DNA of 64,000 nt from Shewanella sp. OPT22 (GTDB taxonomy: Bacteria > Pseudomonadota > Gammaproteobacteria > Enterobacterales > Shewanellaceae): assembly GCF_004168585.1 (NCBI RefSeq), contig NZ_PGVH01000056.1, forward strand, positions 500,576-564,575, read 5' to 3'. Below, piece after piece: positions 56,293 to 64,000 of this stretch. Numbering within the stretch: position 1 is the first letter of the stretch; every line of letters begins with the position of its first letter. Position numbers and translations under genes: made by a program. The notes under the pieces were generated by a model. It had not been told where the DNA came from. It did not search any database and saw nothing but the letters and a program-made list of their open reading frames with translations.

Positions 56293-58032
56293 GTGTCTTA
56301 TAAAATTGTTCGCCGCCCACACGTTGATGACTCACACTTACCCAGTTCGTTACATCCACTACTGAAGCAAATTTTAGCCAGTCGCGGAGTCATGCCTGGA
56401 CAGTGTAAACTTGACTTAAAAGGCTTGCTTCGTCCAAATACGATGAAAGGCCAGGTCGAAGCGGCGACCATAATTGCCACGGCAATAGAAGCGAATAAAT
56501 CGATTTTTATTATTGGTGACTTTGATGCTGACGGTGCAACATCGACATCAGTATGTATGCTGGCATTGCGAATGATGGGGGCACCTAAAGTCAGTTATCT
56601 CATTCCAAATCGCTTTGATTATGGCTATGGCCTCAGCCCAGAAATTGTTGACTTAGCGGAGCAACAAGGTGCAGAACTATTGCTCACCGTTGATAATGGT
56701 ATCTCCTCAATTTCAGGCGTTGAGCGAGCCAATCAACTGGATATTCCTGTCGTGGTTACCGATCATCACCTTCCTGGTGAGCAACTTCCTGAAGCTGCAG
56801 CCATTGTTAATCCAAACCAATATGGCTGCCAATTTGCCAGTAAAGCGATGGCTGGTGTTGGGGTCGCATTCTACTTAATGACAACCATAAAGACCGAGCT
56901 AAAAACGCGAGGCTGGTTCACACAAAAGCATATCCCTGAGCCAAATTTAGCGAGCCTATTGGATATTGTCGCTTTAGGCACGGTTGCCGATGTCGTACCA
57001 CTGGATGCCAACAATCGTATTTTAGTTGAAGCAGGACTCAAACGAGTTAGAGCAGGTCAATGCCGTCCTGGAATCACGGCGTTACTTGATATTGCCAAGC
57101 GCAATCCGCAGAAAGCAGTAGCATCCGACTTTGGCTTTGCCGTAGGCCCTCGCTTGAACGCCGCAGGACGCTTAGATGAAATGTCTTTGGGTGTCGAACT
57201 GCTACTTTGTGACGACATCATGAAAGCCAGAAGTATGGCAGCAGAACTCGATGGGCTAAACCAAGACCGACGTGAATTGGAAGCCGGCATGCAACATGAA
57301 GCACTAAAAATGCTGAAAGCATTCAGCGTTAATGAGACTTCAATGCCTAAAGGCTTGGCGTTATATCAAGATGATTGGCATCAAGGGGTTATTGGTATCC
57401 TTGCGTCGCGAGTCAAAGATAAATACCATCGACCAGTGATTGCTTTCGCTTTAGGAGAAAATGGTGAAATTAAAGGGTCAGCACGCTCAATAAAAGGCGT
57501 GCACATGCGTGATCTTTTAGATCGAATTAATACTCAAGTGCCAGGTTTAATCATTAAGTTTGGTGGTCATGCTATGGCTGCAGGTTTATCAATAAAAGCA
57601 GACGCATTTGACGTCTTTAAACAGCATTTCGAAACCACCATAGACCAATGGGTCACTGAAGAACAGTTAACAGGTGAATACAAAACCGACGGCGAGTTAA
57701 ACGTCAAATTCCTTGAACAAGAAACGGCAGATTTACTTAAATTTGCAGGCCCTTGGGGTCAAGAGTTTGAAGAGCCTTGCTTCGATGGTGAGTTTAATAT
57801 TGTGCAGCAGAGATTAGTAGGCGAAAAGCATTTAAAGTTGGTGCTAGAGACAACTTGTGGTCGTCGCTTAGTAGATGCAATTGCTTTTAATATTGATTTA
57901 AATGTATGGCCAAATACACAAATCCAAAGAGTTTCATTGGTTTATACATTAGATATTAATGAGTTTAGAGGCAATACCAGTCTACAATTGATGGTGAAAC
58001 AAATTACACCCGTAAACGATTATGATTCATGA
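56293..58032 (+). CDS. recJ: Single-strand-specific 5'-3' exonuclease RecJ
   Basis: A DHH-family exonuclease of about 579 aa for recombination and mismatch repair. Motifs include GDFDADGATSTSV (motif I), TVDNGISS, TDHHLPG (DHH), ALGTVADVVPLDANNR and the DHHA1 block KFGGHAMAAGLS. I chose GTG at 56293: the longer frame from 56263 begins inside the dsbC terminator stem, and GGA lies about 8 bp upstream of this GTG. Its 3' end overlaps the convergent 395-aa orphan gene by 29 bp. Confidence 0.95.
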   Translation: MSYKIVRRPHVDDSHLPSSLHPLLKQILASRGVMPGQCKLDLKGLLRPNTMKGQVEAATIIATAIEANKSIFIIGDFDADGATSTSVCMLALRMMGAPKVSYLIPNRFDYGYGLSPEIVDLAEQQGAELLLTVDNGISSISGVERANQLDIPVVVTDHHLPGEQLPEAAAIVNPNQYGCQFASKAMAGVGVAFYLMTTIKTELKTRGWFTQKHIPEPNLASLLDIVALGTVADVVPLDANNRILVEAGLKRVRAGQCRPGITALLDIAKRNPQKAVASDFGFAVGPRLNAAGRLDEMSLGVELLLCDDIMKARSMAAELDGLNQDRRELEAGMQHEALKMLKAFSVNETSMPKGLALYQDDWHQGVIGILASRVKDKYHRPVIAFALGENGEIKGSARSIKGVHMRDLLDRINTQVPGLIIKFGGHAMAAGLSIKADAFDVFKQHFETTIDQWVTEEQLTGEYKTDGELNVKFLEQETADLLKFAGPWGQEFEEPCFDGEFNIVQQRLVGEKHLKLVLETTCGRRLVDAIAFNIDLNVWPNTQIQRVSLVYTLDINEFRGNTSLQLMVKQITPVNDYDS

Positions 58033-59191
58033 GATCGACGTTAGCATTAGGTTGGGGTCTTGCTGTTTCATCACTTGTTCTGATATTTCGATTTGACAGT
58101 GCTGGATTAGGTAACGCTTCCGCTAAGCCACTTGCATCTAAAGATTCATTGAGCGCCCGTTCACGCCCTAGATTTGCAGCATCGTGAGCCTCACGAGCTA
58201 ATTCTGGGCCAAGTTCTGCCTCTAAATCCAACGGTGGAACCTCATCATTGGCATCAGCAGGAGACACGTTTTGTTGATTATTAGCATTAACTTGCGCAGC
58301 TGGACTTGAGTGCGAATTCCGTCTTGCTTGTGGAGTATGCCGAGCACCTGAAGGAGGAGTAGCCTCTGCCTTTTTGAGTTTACTATCACCAACCTCAAAA
58401 TTTAACTCTCCGTTCGCTTTCCGTTTCTCCATTAGCTCTTTAGCTTTTTCCTTAGCATTGCCCGAAAATAATACCGGATCTCGAATATCATAACCTCTGA
58501 ACGATTGGTTAAACTGACTCTCTTTAGTGCGATGCCCAGGTCGATGCATTAAGTTTGCGCGAGCCGTCAAACCTCCAAGTGGAAATCGAATGCAATAGTT
58601 AGATACAACGTTGGTGATTTTATCTATTTTGTCTTGATCATCCATACCACCTTTACGGAGTAATGCCTCCATAATATTTGATATAGAATCGCCATGATAC
58701 TTGAAACCATCTTTACCGGCTGCTCTTAAACCTAAATTAATCGTTGAGCAACACAAATCGGCCGTGCTCACTGCAACACCAGCTCCAGCCCAAATAGCGA
58801 GTGGCGTAGCAGCACCAAGCGTTACTCCAGTCAAAAGAATTGCACCCGCTAGCAATGCTGTATGGCCTATCAACCCGTAAATACGTTCAAGAACATCCAT
58901 TGCAGCGGTTTCACAACCAGCTTCTTTCGCTTCTTTGAAGTTATTGACTAGCTTGTCCATTTCCTGGTTCTGCGCCTCTGCGACCTTGCGCTTTGCATCT
59001 GATACATTTTTCGGGGCATCAAGATCATACGATTCAGATAGTGGGGCTTGTTCCGGATTAAATTGATTACCTTGAGCCGAATTTTGAGAAACACGGCCTG
59101 AACCAGTTTGATCCATCGGTTGAAGAGGGATATTGCCTGGAGAACTATAATCACCTTGAGGAACACGTGGCGCCGTTACACTTGTGCTCAT
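58004..59191 (-). CDS. Orphan protein with isolated hydrophobic pair, effector-like
   Basis: No family recognised. The 395-aa protein has a good ribosome binding site (GAGGAA). Residues 1-60 are disordered, rich in Ser, Pro, Gln and Asn. A helix (64-100) follows, then a hydrophobic block at 104-152 (TALLAGAILLTGVTLGAATP and AIWAGAGVAVST) able to form two membrane helices, a polar region, and a disordered Ala/Asn/Pro-rich C-terminus. There is no N-terminal signal peptide. Secreted translocators and membrane-inserting effectors share this layout, but some phage and unrelated proteins do too. It overlaps recJ tail to tail by 29 bp and is followed upstream by fusA2. Confidence 0.72.
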   Translation of the reverse strand: MSTSVTAPRVPQGDYSSPGNIPLQPMDQTGSGRVSQNSAQGNQFNPEQAPLSESYDLDAPKNVSDAKRKVAEAQNQEMDKLVNNFKEAKEAGCETAAMDVLERIYGLIGHTALLAGAILLTGVTLGAATPLAIWAGAGVAVSTADLCCSTINLGLRAAGKDGFKYHGDSISNIMEALLRKGGMDDQDKIDKITNVVSNYCIRFPLGGLTARANLMHRPGHRTKESQFNQSFRGYDIRDPVLFSGNAKEKAKELMEKRKANGELNFEVGDSKLKKAEATPPSGARHTPQARRNSHSSPAAQVNANNQQNVSPADANDEVPPLDLEAELGPELAREAHDAANLGRERALNESLDASGLAEALPNPALSNRNIRTSDETARPQPNANVDLMNHNRLRV

Positions 59192-59325
59192 GATTCGTTC
59201 CTCAAATTAATTTTTCATAAGCTGAGTATAGTAATCCTTGAGTTGCGTAACAAGTGAATGAATTAAAAGTTAAATTAAGCTTTCTTCATATTTTTAGAGA
59301 GTCTTTGTCATTTTTCATAAGGCAT

Positions 59326-59355
59326 AAAAAAACCGCTGACATTACAGCGGTTTTT
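59326..59355 (-). terminator. Terminator of the second EF-G gene
   Basis: AAAAACCGCTG and CAGCGGTTTTT form a perfect 11-bp stem with loop ACATTA, with T-rich ends on both strands. It lies 23 bp past the fusA2 stop. Confidence 0.9.
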
Positions 59356-59377
59356 AATTAAAGAATAAAAGCCAGAA

Positions 59378-61462
59378 TTACTTCTTAGCGTCTCTTTCTT
59401 TAACTTCAGCAATTACTTTTTCAGCAACACTGTTTGGACATGCACTGTAGTGTGAGAATTCCATAGAGAATTGACCACGACCAGATGTCATTGTACGTAG
59501 AGAACCGATGTAACCGAACATCTCTGATAACGGTACGTCAGCCTTAATACGAACACCAGTAACGCCAGCCATTTGATCTTTGATCATACCGCGACGACGG
59601 TTAAGGTCACCAATAACGTCACCTACGTTGTCTTCTGGGCTGAATACGTCAACGTGCATCACAGGCTCAAGAAGCTGTGCGCCTGCTTTTGGCATAGATT
59701 GACGGAATGCACCTTTAGCAGCGATTTCAAACGCGATAGCTGACGAGTCAACTGCGTGGAAAGCACCATCTACAAGTTCAAGTTCAACGTCAAGTACTGG
59801 GAATCCAGCAACAGTACCAGTTTGCATCATAGATGCGAAACCTTTCTCAACTGCAGGCCAGAATTCTTTAGGTACGTTACCACCAACAACTTTAGAGCTG
59901 AATGTGAAACCAGTGTTTTGCTCACCTGGTTTGATAACATAGTCAATCTTACCAAATTGACCAGAACCACCAGATTGCTTCTTATGCGTATAAGAATCTT
60001 CAACCAACTGAGTAATCGTTTCACGGTAAGCAACTTGTGGCTCACCTACAATTAGGTCAACGCCATAAGTACGCTTCAAGATATCAACTTTAATATCTAA
60101 GTGAAGCTCACCCATACCTTTAAGAATGGTTTCACCTGAATCTTCATCAGTTTCAACACGGAATGATGGATCTTCTGCAACCATCTTACCGATTGCGATA
60201 CCCATTTTCTCACTTCCGCCTTTATCTTTAGGAGATACAGCGATAGAGATAACTGGCTCAGGGAACACCATAGCTTCAAGCGTACATGGGTGCTTAACAT
60301 CACATAAAGTGTGACCAGTTTGAACGTTTTTCATACCTACGATAGCGATGATATCACCGGCTTGAGCTGAATCTAATTCATTACGCTCATCGGCTTGCAT
60401 CTCAACCATACGACCAACACGCTCAGTTTTACCTGTAGCAGAGTTAAGGATGGTGTCACCCTTCTTGATGCTACCAGAGTAGATACGTACGAACGTAAGA
60501 GCACCAAAACGGTCATCCATAATTTTGAATGCTAGTGCTTTGAAAGATTCTTCAGTAGAAACAATTGCGTGTTCGCCAGTTTCATTACCTTCTTCGTCAG
60601 TAAGAGGTTGTGGATCAACTTCATCTGGAGATGGTAAGTAATCAACAACAGCGTCAAGTAACAACTGCATACCTTTGTTCTTAAATGCAGAACCACAGTA
60701 TGTAGGGAAGAATTCCATTGTACGAGTACCTTTACGGATACAACGTTTAATGTCTTCCATAGATGGCTCTTCGCCTTCCATGTAAGCTTCCATAAGATCG
60801 TCGTCTTGCTCAACAGCAGTTTCGATCAACATTTCACGGTATTCTTCTACCTGATCAACCATATCGGCTGGAATGTCTTCGATCTTGTAGTTTTCAGCTT
60901 GGCCTGTTTCATCCCATACCCATGCTTTACGAGTAAGTAGATCAACAACACCAGAGAATTCGTCTTCGATACCGATTGGTAATACCATTACCAATGGGTT
61001 AGCCGCTAGAACGTCTTTAGTTTGCTTAACAACACGTAAGAAATCAGCACCCATACGGTCCAATTTGTTTACGAAGATGATACGAGCAACTTCAGATTCG
61101 TTCGCATAACGCCAGTTAGTTTCTGATTGAGGCTCAACACCGCCTGAACCACAGAATACACCAACACCACCGTCAAGAACTTTAAGAGAACGATATACTT
61201 CAACTGTGAAGTCAACGTGTCCAGGAGTATCAATAACGTTAAAACGGTGATCATTCCAGAAGCAGCTAACTGCAGCTGACTGAATGGTAATACCACGCTC
61301 AGCTTCCTGCTCCATGAAGTCAGTAGTAGATTCACCATCGTGAACCTCACCAATCTTATGAATTTTACCGGTAAGCTTTAGGATACGCTCAGTGGTCGTA
61401 GTTTTACCCGCGTCAACGTGAGCAAAAATACCAATGTTTCTGTATTTTGATAAGTCAGCCAT
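59378..61462 (-). CDS. fusA2: Elongation factor G, second copy type
   Basis: A 694-aa translational GTPase. G motifs are [14 protein letters not shown] (G1), RGITIQSAA (G2), DTPGHVDFT (G3) and NKLDRMG (G4). Domain IV includes [14 protein letters not shown]. It stands alone, not with rpsL, rpsG and tuf. Residues such as AHVDAGK with Val and [17 protein letters not shown] differ from housekeeping EF-G (AHIDAGK), as in the EF-G 2 of Vibrio and Shewanella. Some second EF-Gs specialise in translocation or ribosome recycling; which applies here is unknown. Confidence 0.93.
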   Translation of the reverse strand: MADLSKYRNIGIFAHVDAGKTTTTERILKLTGKIHKIGEVHDGESTTDFMEQEAERGITIQSAAVSCFWNDHRFNVIDTPGHVDFTVEVYRSLKVLDGGVGVFCGSGGVEPQSETNWRYANESEVARIIFVNKLDRMGADFLRVVKQTKDVLAANPLVMVLPIGIEDEFSGVVDLLTRKAWVWDETGQAENYKIEDIPADMVDQVEEYREMLIETAVEQDDDLMEAYMEGEEPSMEDIKRCIRKGTRTMEFFPTYCGSAFKNKGMQLLLDAVVDYLPSPDEVDPQPLTDEEGNETGEHAIVSTEESFKALAFKIMDDRFGALTFVRIYSGSIKKGDTILNSATGKTERVGRMVEMQADERNELDSAQAGDIIAIVGMKNVQTGHTLCDVKHPCTLEAMVFPEPVISIAVSPKDKGGSEKMGIAIGKMVAEDPSFRVETDEDSGETILKGMGELHLDIKVDILKRTYGVDLIVGEPQVAYRETITQLVEDSYTHKKQSGGSGQFGKIDYVIKPGEQNTGFTFSSKVVGGNVPKEFWPAVEKGFASMMQTGTVAGFPVLDVELELVDGAFHAVDSSAIAFEIAAKGAFRQSMPKAGAQLLEPVMHVDVFSPEDNVGDVIGDLNRRRGMIKDQMAGVTGVRIKADVPLSEMFGYIGSLRTMTSGRGQFSMEFSHYSACPNSVAEKVIAEVKERDAKK

Positions 61463-61826
61463 GATTCAACTTTAATCTATTAGGTTAATAAGTAGACGGA
61501 GTATGCGAATAACCGACACACCACACATCAGAATTTAAGGCGCATATTGTAAAGTGGAACCAAGTTTGGTGCAATTGGATAGTGCAAATTTTAGCGAATT
61601 TGTCATATAAACTTTGACACTGATGCCCAACTATCATTTAAAATCAACACGATAGCCCAGTAAACTTTTGGCACTGTCTTATGCGCTTTTTACGAGAAAT
61701 TTCGATAAAGTCCCCTTTTCACACTGATTTTGAAGTTTCACCAGCATACTTACTGGAAAAATACATTGGATATCCTAGACTTAGTTTCCCCGTACTGATT
61801 TTTTGTCGTAGTAAGGATACAAGACA
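61463..61826. other. Divergent intergenic region between fusA2 and the 171-aa gene
   Basis: About 360 bp with no RNA gene or operator that I recognise. A 50-codon open frame (61681-61833) lacks a ribosome binding site and overlaps the next gene's start; I do not call it coding. The right end has the AAGGA ribosome binding site for the 171-aa gene. Confidence 0.5.
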
Positions 61827-62342
61827 ATGTTGATTACTTATTCTGAGTTTTGTCAGGAACTCGCCAATCAATCTCATGCTCGAAGTTCCATTCAAAATAT
61901 TTATAGCTTTGAATTCAAAAACCTTATTTCAAATAAAAATTCTGACGACTTTAGTATCAGTTTTCAACTCAAAGATGAGTATAAAACTCAATTAAAAAAC
62001 GATGAGTTACGTGCCGTCATTAGCGATACTCTCATTTTAAATTGGTGCCAACAAATCAGTAAAATCTTGTTAAATCGTTTACACCCAGAAACGGAGGATT
62101 CACGCTTTTTTGTCACTGATCAAAGAGTCATTTGTTTAGAGCCGTGCTTTGAAGATCTCCCCATTCACAGCAACATCAGAATATTGAGCCAACGCGAGGA
62201 GCAAAACAAATATGATTTTTCTTTGTTATTCGAGCTTGGTAAAAACCAGATGAGTGTGCGCATCGACTTAACAGCCATAAAACATGATGATCAGTTAATA
62301 GAAAATTATTATCAGAGGCATGTTTCGCTATATGCCAGTTAA
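61827..62342 (+). CDS. Hypothetical 171-aa protein
   Basis: No family recognised. The soluble protein has a mixed alpha/beta pattern: helix SEFCQELANQSHARSSIQN, strands FEFKNLIS and DFSISFQLK, helix NDELRAVISDTLILNWCQQISKILLN, and C-terminal strands YDFSLLFEL and QMSVRIDLTAI. No signal peptide or membrane helix. The ribosome binding site AAGGA is about 10 bp upstream. It is a single-gene unit with its own terminator. Confidence 0.7.
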   Translation: MLITYSEFCQELANQSHARSSIQNIYSFEFKNLISNKNSDDFSISFQLKDEYKTQLKNDELRAVISDTLILNWCQQISKILLNRLHPETEDSRFFVTDQRVICLEPCFEDLPIHSNIRILSQREEQNKYDFSLLFELGKNQMSVRIDLTAIKHDDQLIENYYQRHVSLYAS

Positions 62343-62352
62343 ACGCTAACAA

Positions 62353-62384
62353 ACGGGGCTAGCAAACGTGCCAGCCCTGTTTTT
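62353..62384 (+). terminator. Terminator after the 171-aa gene
   Basis: A 10-bp stem with one mismatch (CGGGGCT / AGCCCTG plus inner GC pairs) and loop AAACGT is followed by TTTTT, 10 bp past the stop. Confidence 0.85.
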
Positions 62385-62393
62385 ATGACCATA

Positions 62394-63254
62394 TTATCCA
62401 TTACGATGTTTGCGCTTCCAGTTTCGATAGTACGTCCATGAATCTTCATTCGGCACCTTATACTGTTCAGGCACATTAAGAAATTTTGGATAATTCAGTT
62501 GAGTGTAGTCCAATATATTTTCTGGTAGCTCGCTAATACTATTATATTTACCGCTATTTCCAATCAGCAATAAACCTCCTTGTTTTCGCCCCATTTCCAT
62601 CCAAGGAAACCAAGAACTAGTTCTTAGCCACGTTTCCCTATATGGGATACTGCTTAGGTTTGAATCAACGTCTTGTTGTGAAACTGAATAATCAAAGTGC
62701 TCTGAAGCTAAATACCTCTTACCAGTAGATGCTTTTGGAAACTCACTGGGAGAAACAGGGTTCAGCTTGTCGGTAATAACATCTTGATTGAGCAATAAAT
62801 ACCCATCACCATTTGATAAAAAGTTAGCACGAACAGTTTCAAAATTGTCATTATTTACGGGATCAATTGCTGAGGTTAATACTTGGTTTTTTACTCCAGA
62901 ATAAGGGTTAACCCAATACGTAAGTATTTTATGAGTATTTAAATCGGTGTAATACGTTATCTCTCTAGATTGCCAACGATACTTGCCATTTTTCAGTAGT
63001 ACTAATTTACCAATATTAAATCCTTCAAACCCCATTATCGGCCTTAACTTTTTGTTTGGAGTTTTCGCAAATACTTTTCCATTCCACCATGTAATTACAG
63101 GCTCACCAGATAAATCAAATCGCATCCTTAAATAAGTACTAAGCTGTTGCTTATTGGAATGTTCAGAGTGATTTTGTGCTTTTGTTGGAAATACAATTAC
63201 TAGCGGTATAAATGAAACACATAAAAATTGAACAATTTTTTTAAATTTCGCCAT
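62394..63254 (-). CDS. Secreted DUF1838 family protein
   Basis: A 286-aa exported protein. The ATG at 63254 has a GAGGAT ribosome binding site and gives a Sec signal peptide ending near TKA-QN; the longer frame to 63296 adds 14 residues before it. The body has the DUF1838 pattern: RMRFDLSGEPVITWWNGKVFA, MGFEGFNIGKLVLL, YRWQSREITYYTDLNTHKILTYWVNPYSG and PWMEMGRKQGGLLL. The family is beta-rich, often exported, with no established activity. It stands alone. Confidence 0.82.
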   Translation of the reverse strand: MAKFKKIVQFLCVSFIPLVIVFPTKAQNHSEHSNKQQLSTYLRMRFDLSGEPVITWWNGKVFAKTPNKKLRPIMGFEGFNIGKLVLLKNGKYRWQSREITYYTDLNTHKILTYWVNPYSGVKNQVLTSAIDPVNNDNFETVRANFLSNGDGYLLLNQDVITDKLNPVSPSEFPKASTGKRYLASEHFDYSVSQQDVDSNLSSIPYRETWLRTSSWFPWMEMGRKQGGLLLIGNSGKYNSISELPENILDYTQLNYPKFLNVPEQYKVPNEDSWTYYRNWKRKHRNG

Positions 63255-63563
63255 TTTTATATCCTCTTTTCGTAACTCTGAAAGGATATCAATCACAACA
63301 TTAAACTTTTAGATTGAATCAGAATATGACGCAACACTTCTGCCACTTCTGGGGTTATAAACTCTAAAATGCAAATAAGTGGCTACTAAAAATCGGCAAC
63401 ATAAGCGATATATCTATATTCAAAATATACGATAATTACAGAGTAAAACGGTAAGAGTTCTAACAAAATAAACAGACAACATTTCTTAAAAAAAACAAAT
63501 GTAAACAGCAAAATAATAAAATTTAATGGTAAGTAAAATCAGAATAGATCATATGATTTTGAT
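63255..63563. other. Intergenic region upstream of the DUF1838 gene
   Basis: An AT-rich stretch with no gene, RNA or operator that I can support. The DUF1838 promoter should be here, but several equally poor -10-like hexamers prevent a call. Confidence 0.5.
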
Positions 63564-63594
63564 ATAAAAAGCCATCCTATTTAAAGATGGCTTT
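63564..63594 (-). terminator. Terminator of the DUF4870 gene
   Basis: AAAGCCATC and GATGGCTTT form a perfect 9-bp stem, followed on the minus strand by TTTTTAT, 18 bp past the stop codon. Confidence 0.85.
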
Positions 63595-63611
63595 AGTTGT
63601 TAAAGGCTAAA

Positions 63612-63947
63612 TTACTTCAACAACCTCAACGTATACTTCACTCGATAATCTTCACCATTGCTGGCTTTGATTGCACCAAAAATACAAAAAATTAAATGGG
63701 CGATACCTAATATCATATAACCTAGAAAGCCAATGACAACAAACACTAATACTGTTGAAATAGCATAACCAATCATTGAAGTGATAGACCAATTCAGCGC
63801 TTCTTTAGACTGTTCTTGAACATATTGATCATCTTTCTTAATGAGATATAAGATAAGACCAGGTATGAATCCAAAGAAAATCGTTCCAATCCAAAGCAGC
63901 ATACCTAAATTACGCGACTCTTGATCAGATGCAGCGACTTCACTCAT
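63612..63947 (-). CDS. DUF4870 small membrane protein
   Basis: A 111-aa membrane protein of the DUF4870 (Tic20-like) group. The ATG at 63947 has AAGGAT about 9 bp upstream; the frame runs to 63974. Three membrane helices are visible (LGMLLWIGTIFFGFIPGLILYLI, WSITSMIGYAISTVLVFVVIGFLG, YMILGIAHLIFCIFGAIKA). The polar KKDDQYVQEQSKEALNW between helices 1 and 2 and the end NGEDYRVKYTLRL are typical of the family. Function unknown. Confidence 0.88.
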   Translation of the reverse strand: MSEVAASDQESRNLGMLLWIGTIFFGFIPGLILYLIKKDDQYVQEQSKEALNWSITSMIGYAISTVLVFVVIGFLGYMILGIAHLIFCIFGAIKASNGEDYRVKYTLRLLK

Positions 63948-64000
63948 ATTAATATCCTTATAATTAATGAACAAAACGGGGGTATCTTACTCAATCTGTG

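Noticed and set aside
59378-61462. Housekeeping EF-G of the str operon
   Set aside because: No rpsL, rpsG or tuf neighbours, and sequence differences such as AHVDAGK point to the second EF-G type.
61681-61833. 50-codon open frame upstream of the 171-aa gene
   Set aside because: It lacks a ribosome binding site, resembles nothing known and overlaps the next start; translational coupling cannot be excluded but is unsupported.

Overview
The window reads as a chromosomal segment of a marine gammaproteobacterium related to Shewanella. The basis is the gene content (metJ/metBL, tkt-epd-pgk-fba with metK nearby, endA-rsmE-gshB, xerD-dsbC-recJ, a second EF-G), the low-to-moderate GC and the protein sequences. 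The genus is inferred; a Shewanellaceae member rich in orphan genes, such as Parashewanella, would fit. I see no prophage, insertion sequence, integron or CRISPR array.

Layout. 1-2.2 kb: methionine block (metL 5' part, metB, MetJ operators, metJ). 2.2-6.5 kb: sprT, endA, rsmE, gshB and a PhoA-type alkaline phosphatase. 6.5-11.3 kb: accessory membrane genes (two-helix membrane protein, DUF481 outer-membrane protein, voltage-gated cation channel, short YidC/Oxa1 paralogue with a decayed overlapping gene) and a 175-aa orphan. 11.3-17 kb: fba, pgk, epd, tkt on the minus strand. 17.2-23.8 kb: metK with its own MetJ operator, between two large orphan helical proteins. 24-28 kb: a RegB/RegA redox two-component pair and a Met-rich TonB receptor whose upstream DNA carries a RegA-like and an FNR-like palindrome. 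28.2-32.5 kb: tRNA-Leu(CAA), a decayed small gene, def, a type II restriction-modification pair and a DUF442-like phosphatase. 32.5-38.5 kb: an ankyrin protein of about 1,440 aa with a 36-bp in-frame repeat array, and a coiled-coil lipoprotein. 38.6-50 kb: site-2-protease-like gene, rsmC, a PAS/degenerate-GGDEF sensor, an RND efflux pair, srmB and trmN6. 50-55.4 kb: two BrnQ paralogues around an MFS sugar transporter, then xerD. 55.5-64 kb: dsbC, recJ, an orphan with a hydrophobic pair, a second EF-G, a hypothetical protein, a DUF1838 protein and a DUF4870 protein.

How the genes work together. MetJ probably represses both metBL/metJ and metK through AGACGTCT boxes. tkt, epd, pgk and fba serve central carbon and vitamin B6 precursor metabolism. 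RegBA probably controls the adjacent, possibly copper-related, TonB receptor. The most unusual layer is a set of five orphan genes (10.8, 17.2, 21.8, 32.5 and 58.0 kb) placed singly between conserved housekeeping genes. Their composition (helical-repeat bodies, ankyrins, disordered Ser/Pro/Gln-rich ends, a presequence-like N-terminus, an isolated hydrophobic hairpin) resembles secreted host-directed proteins. That is an inference from sequence character only; no secretion apparatus is present here.
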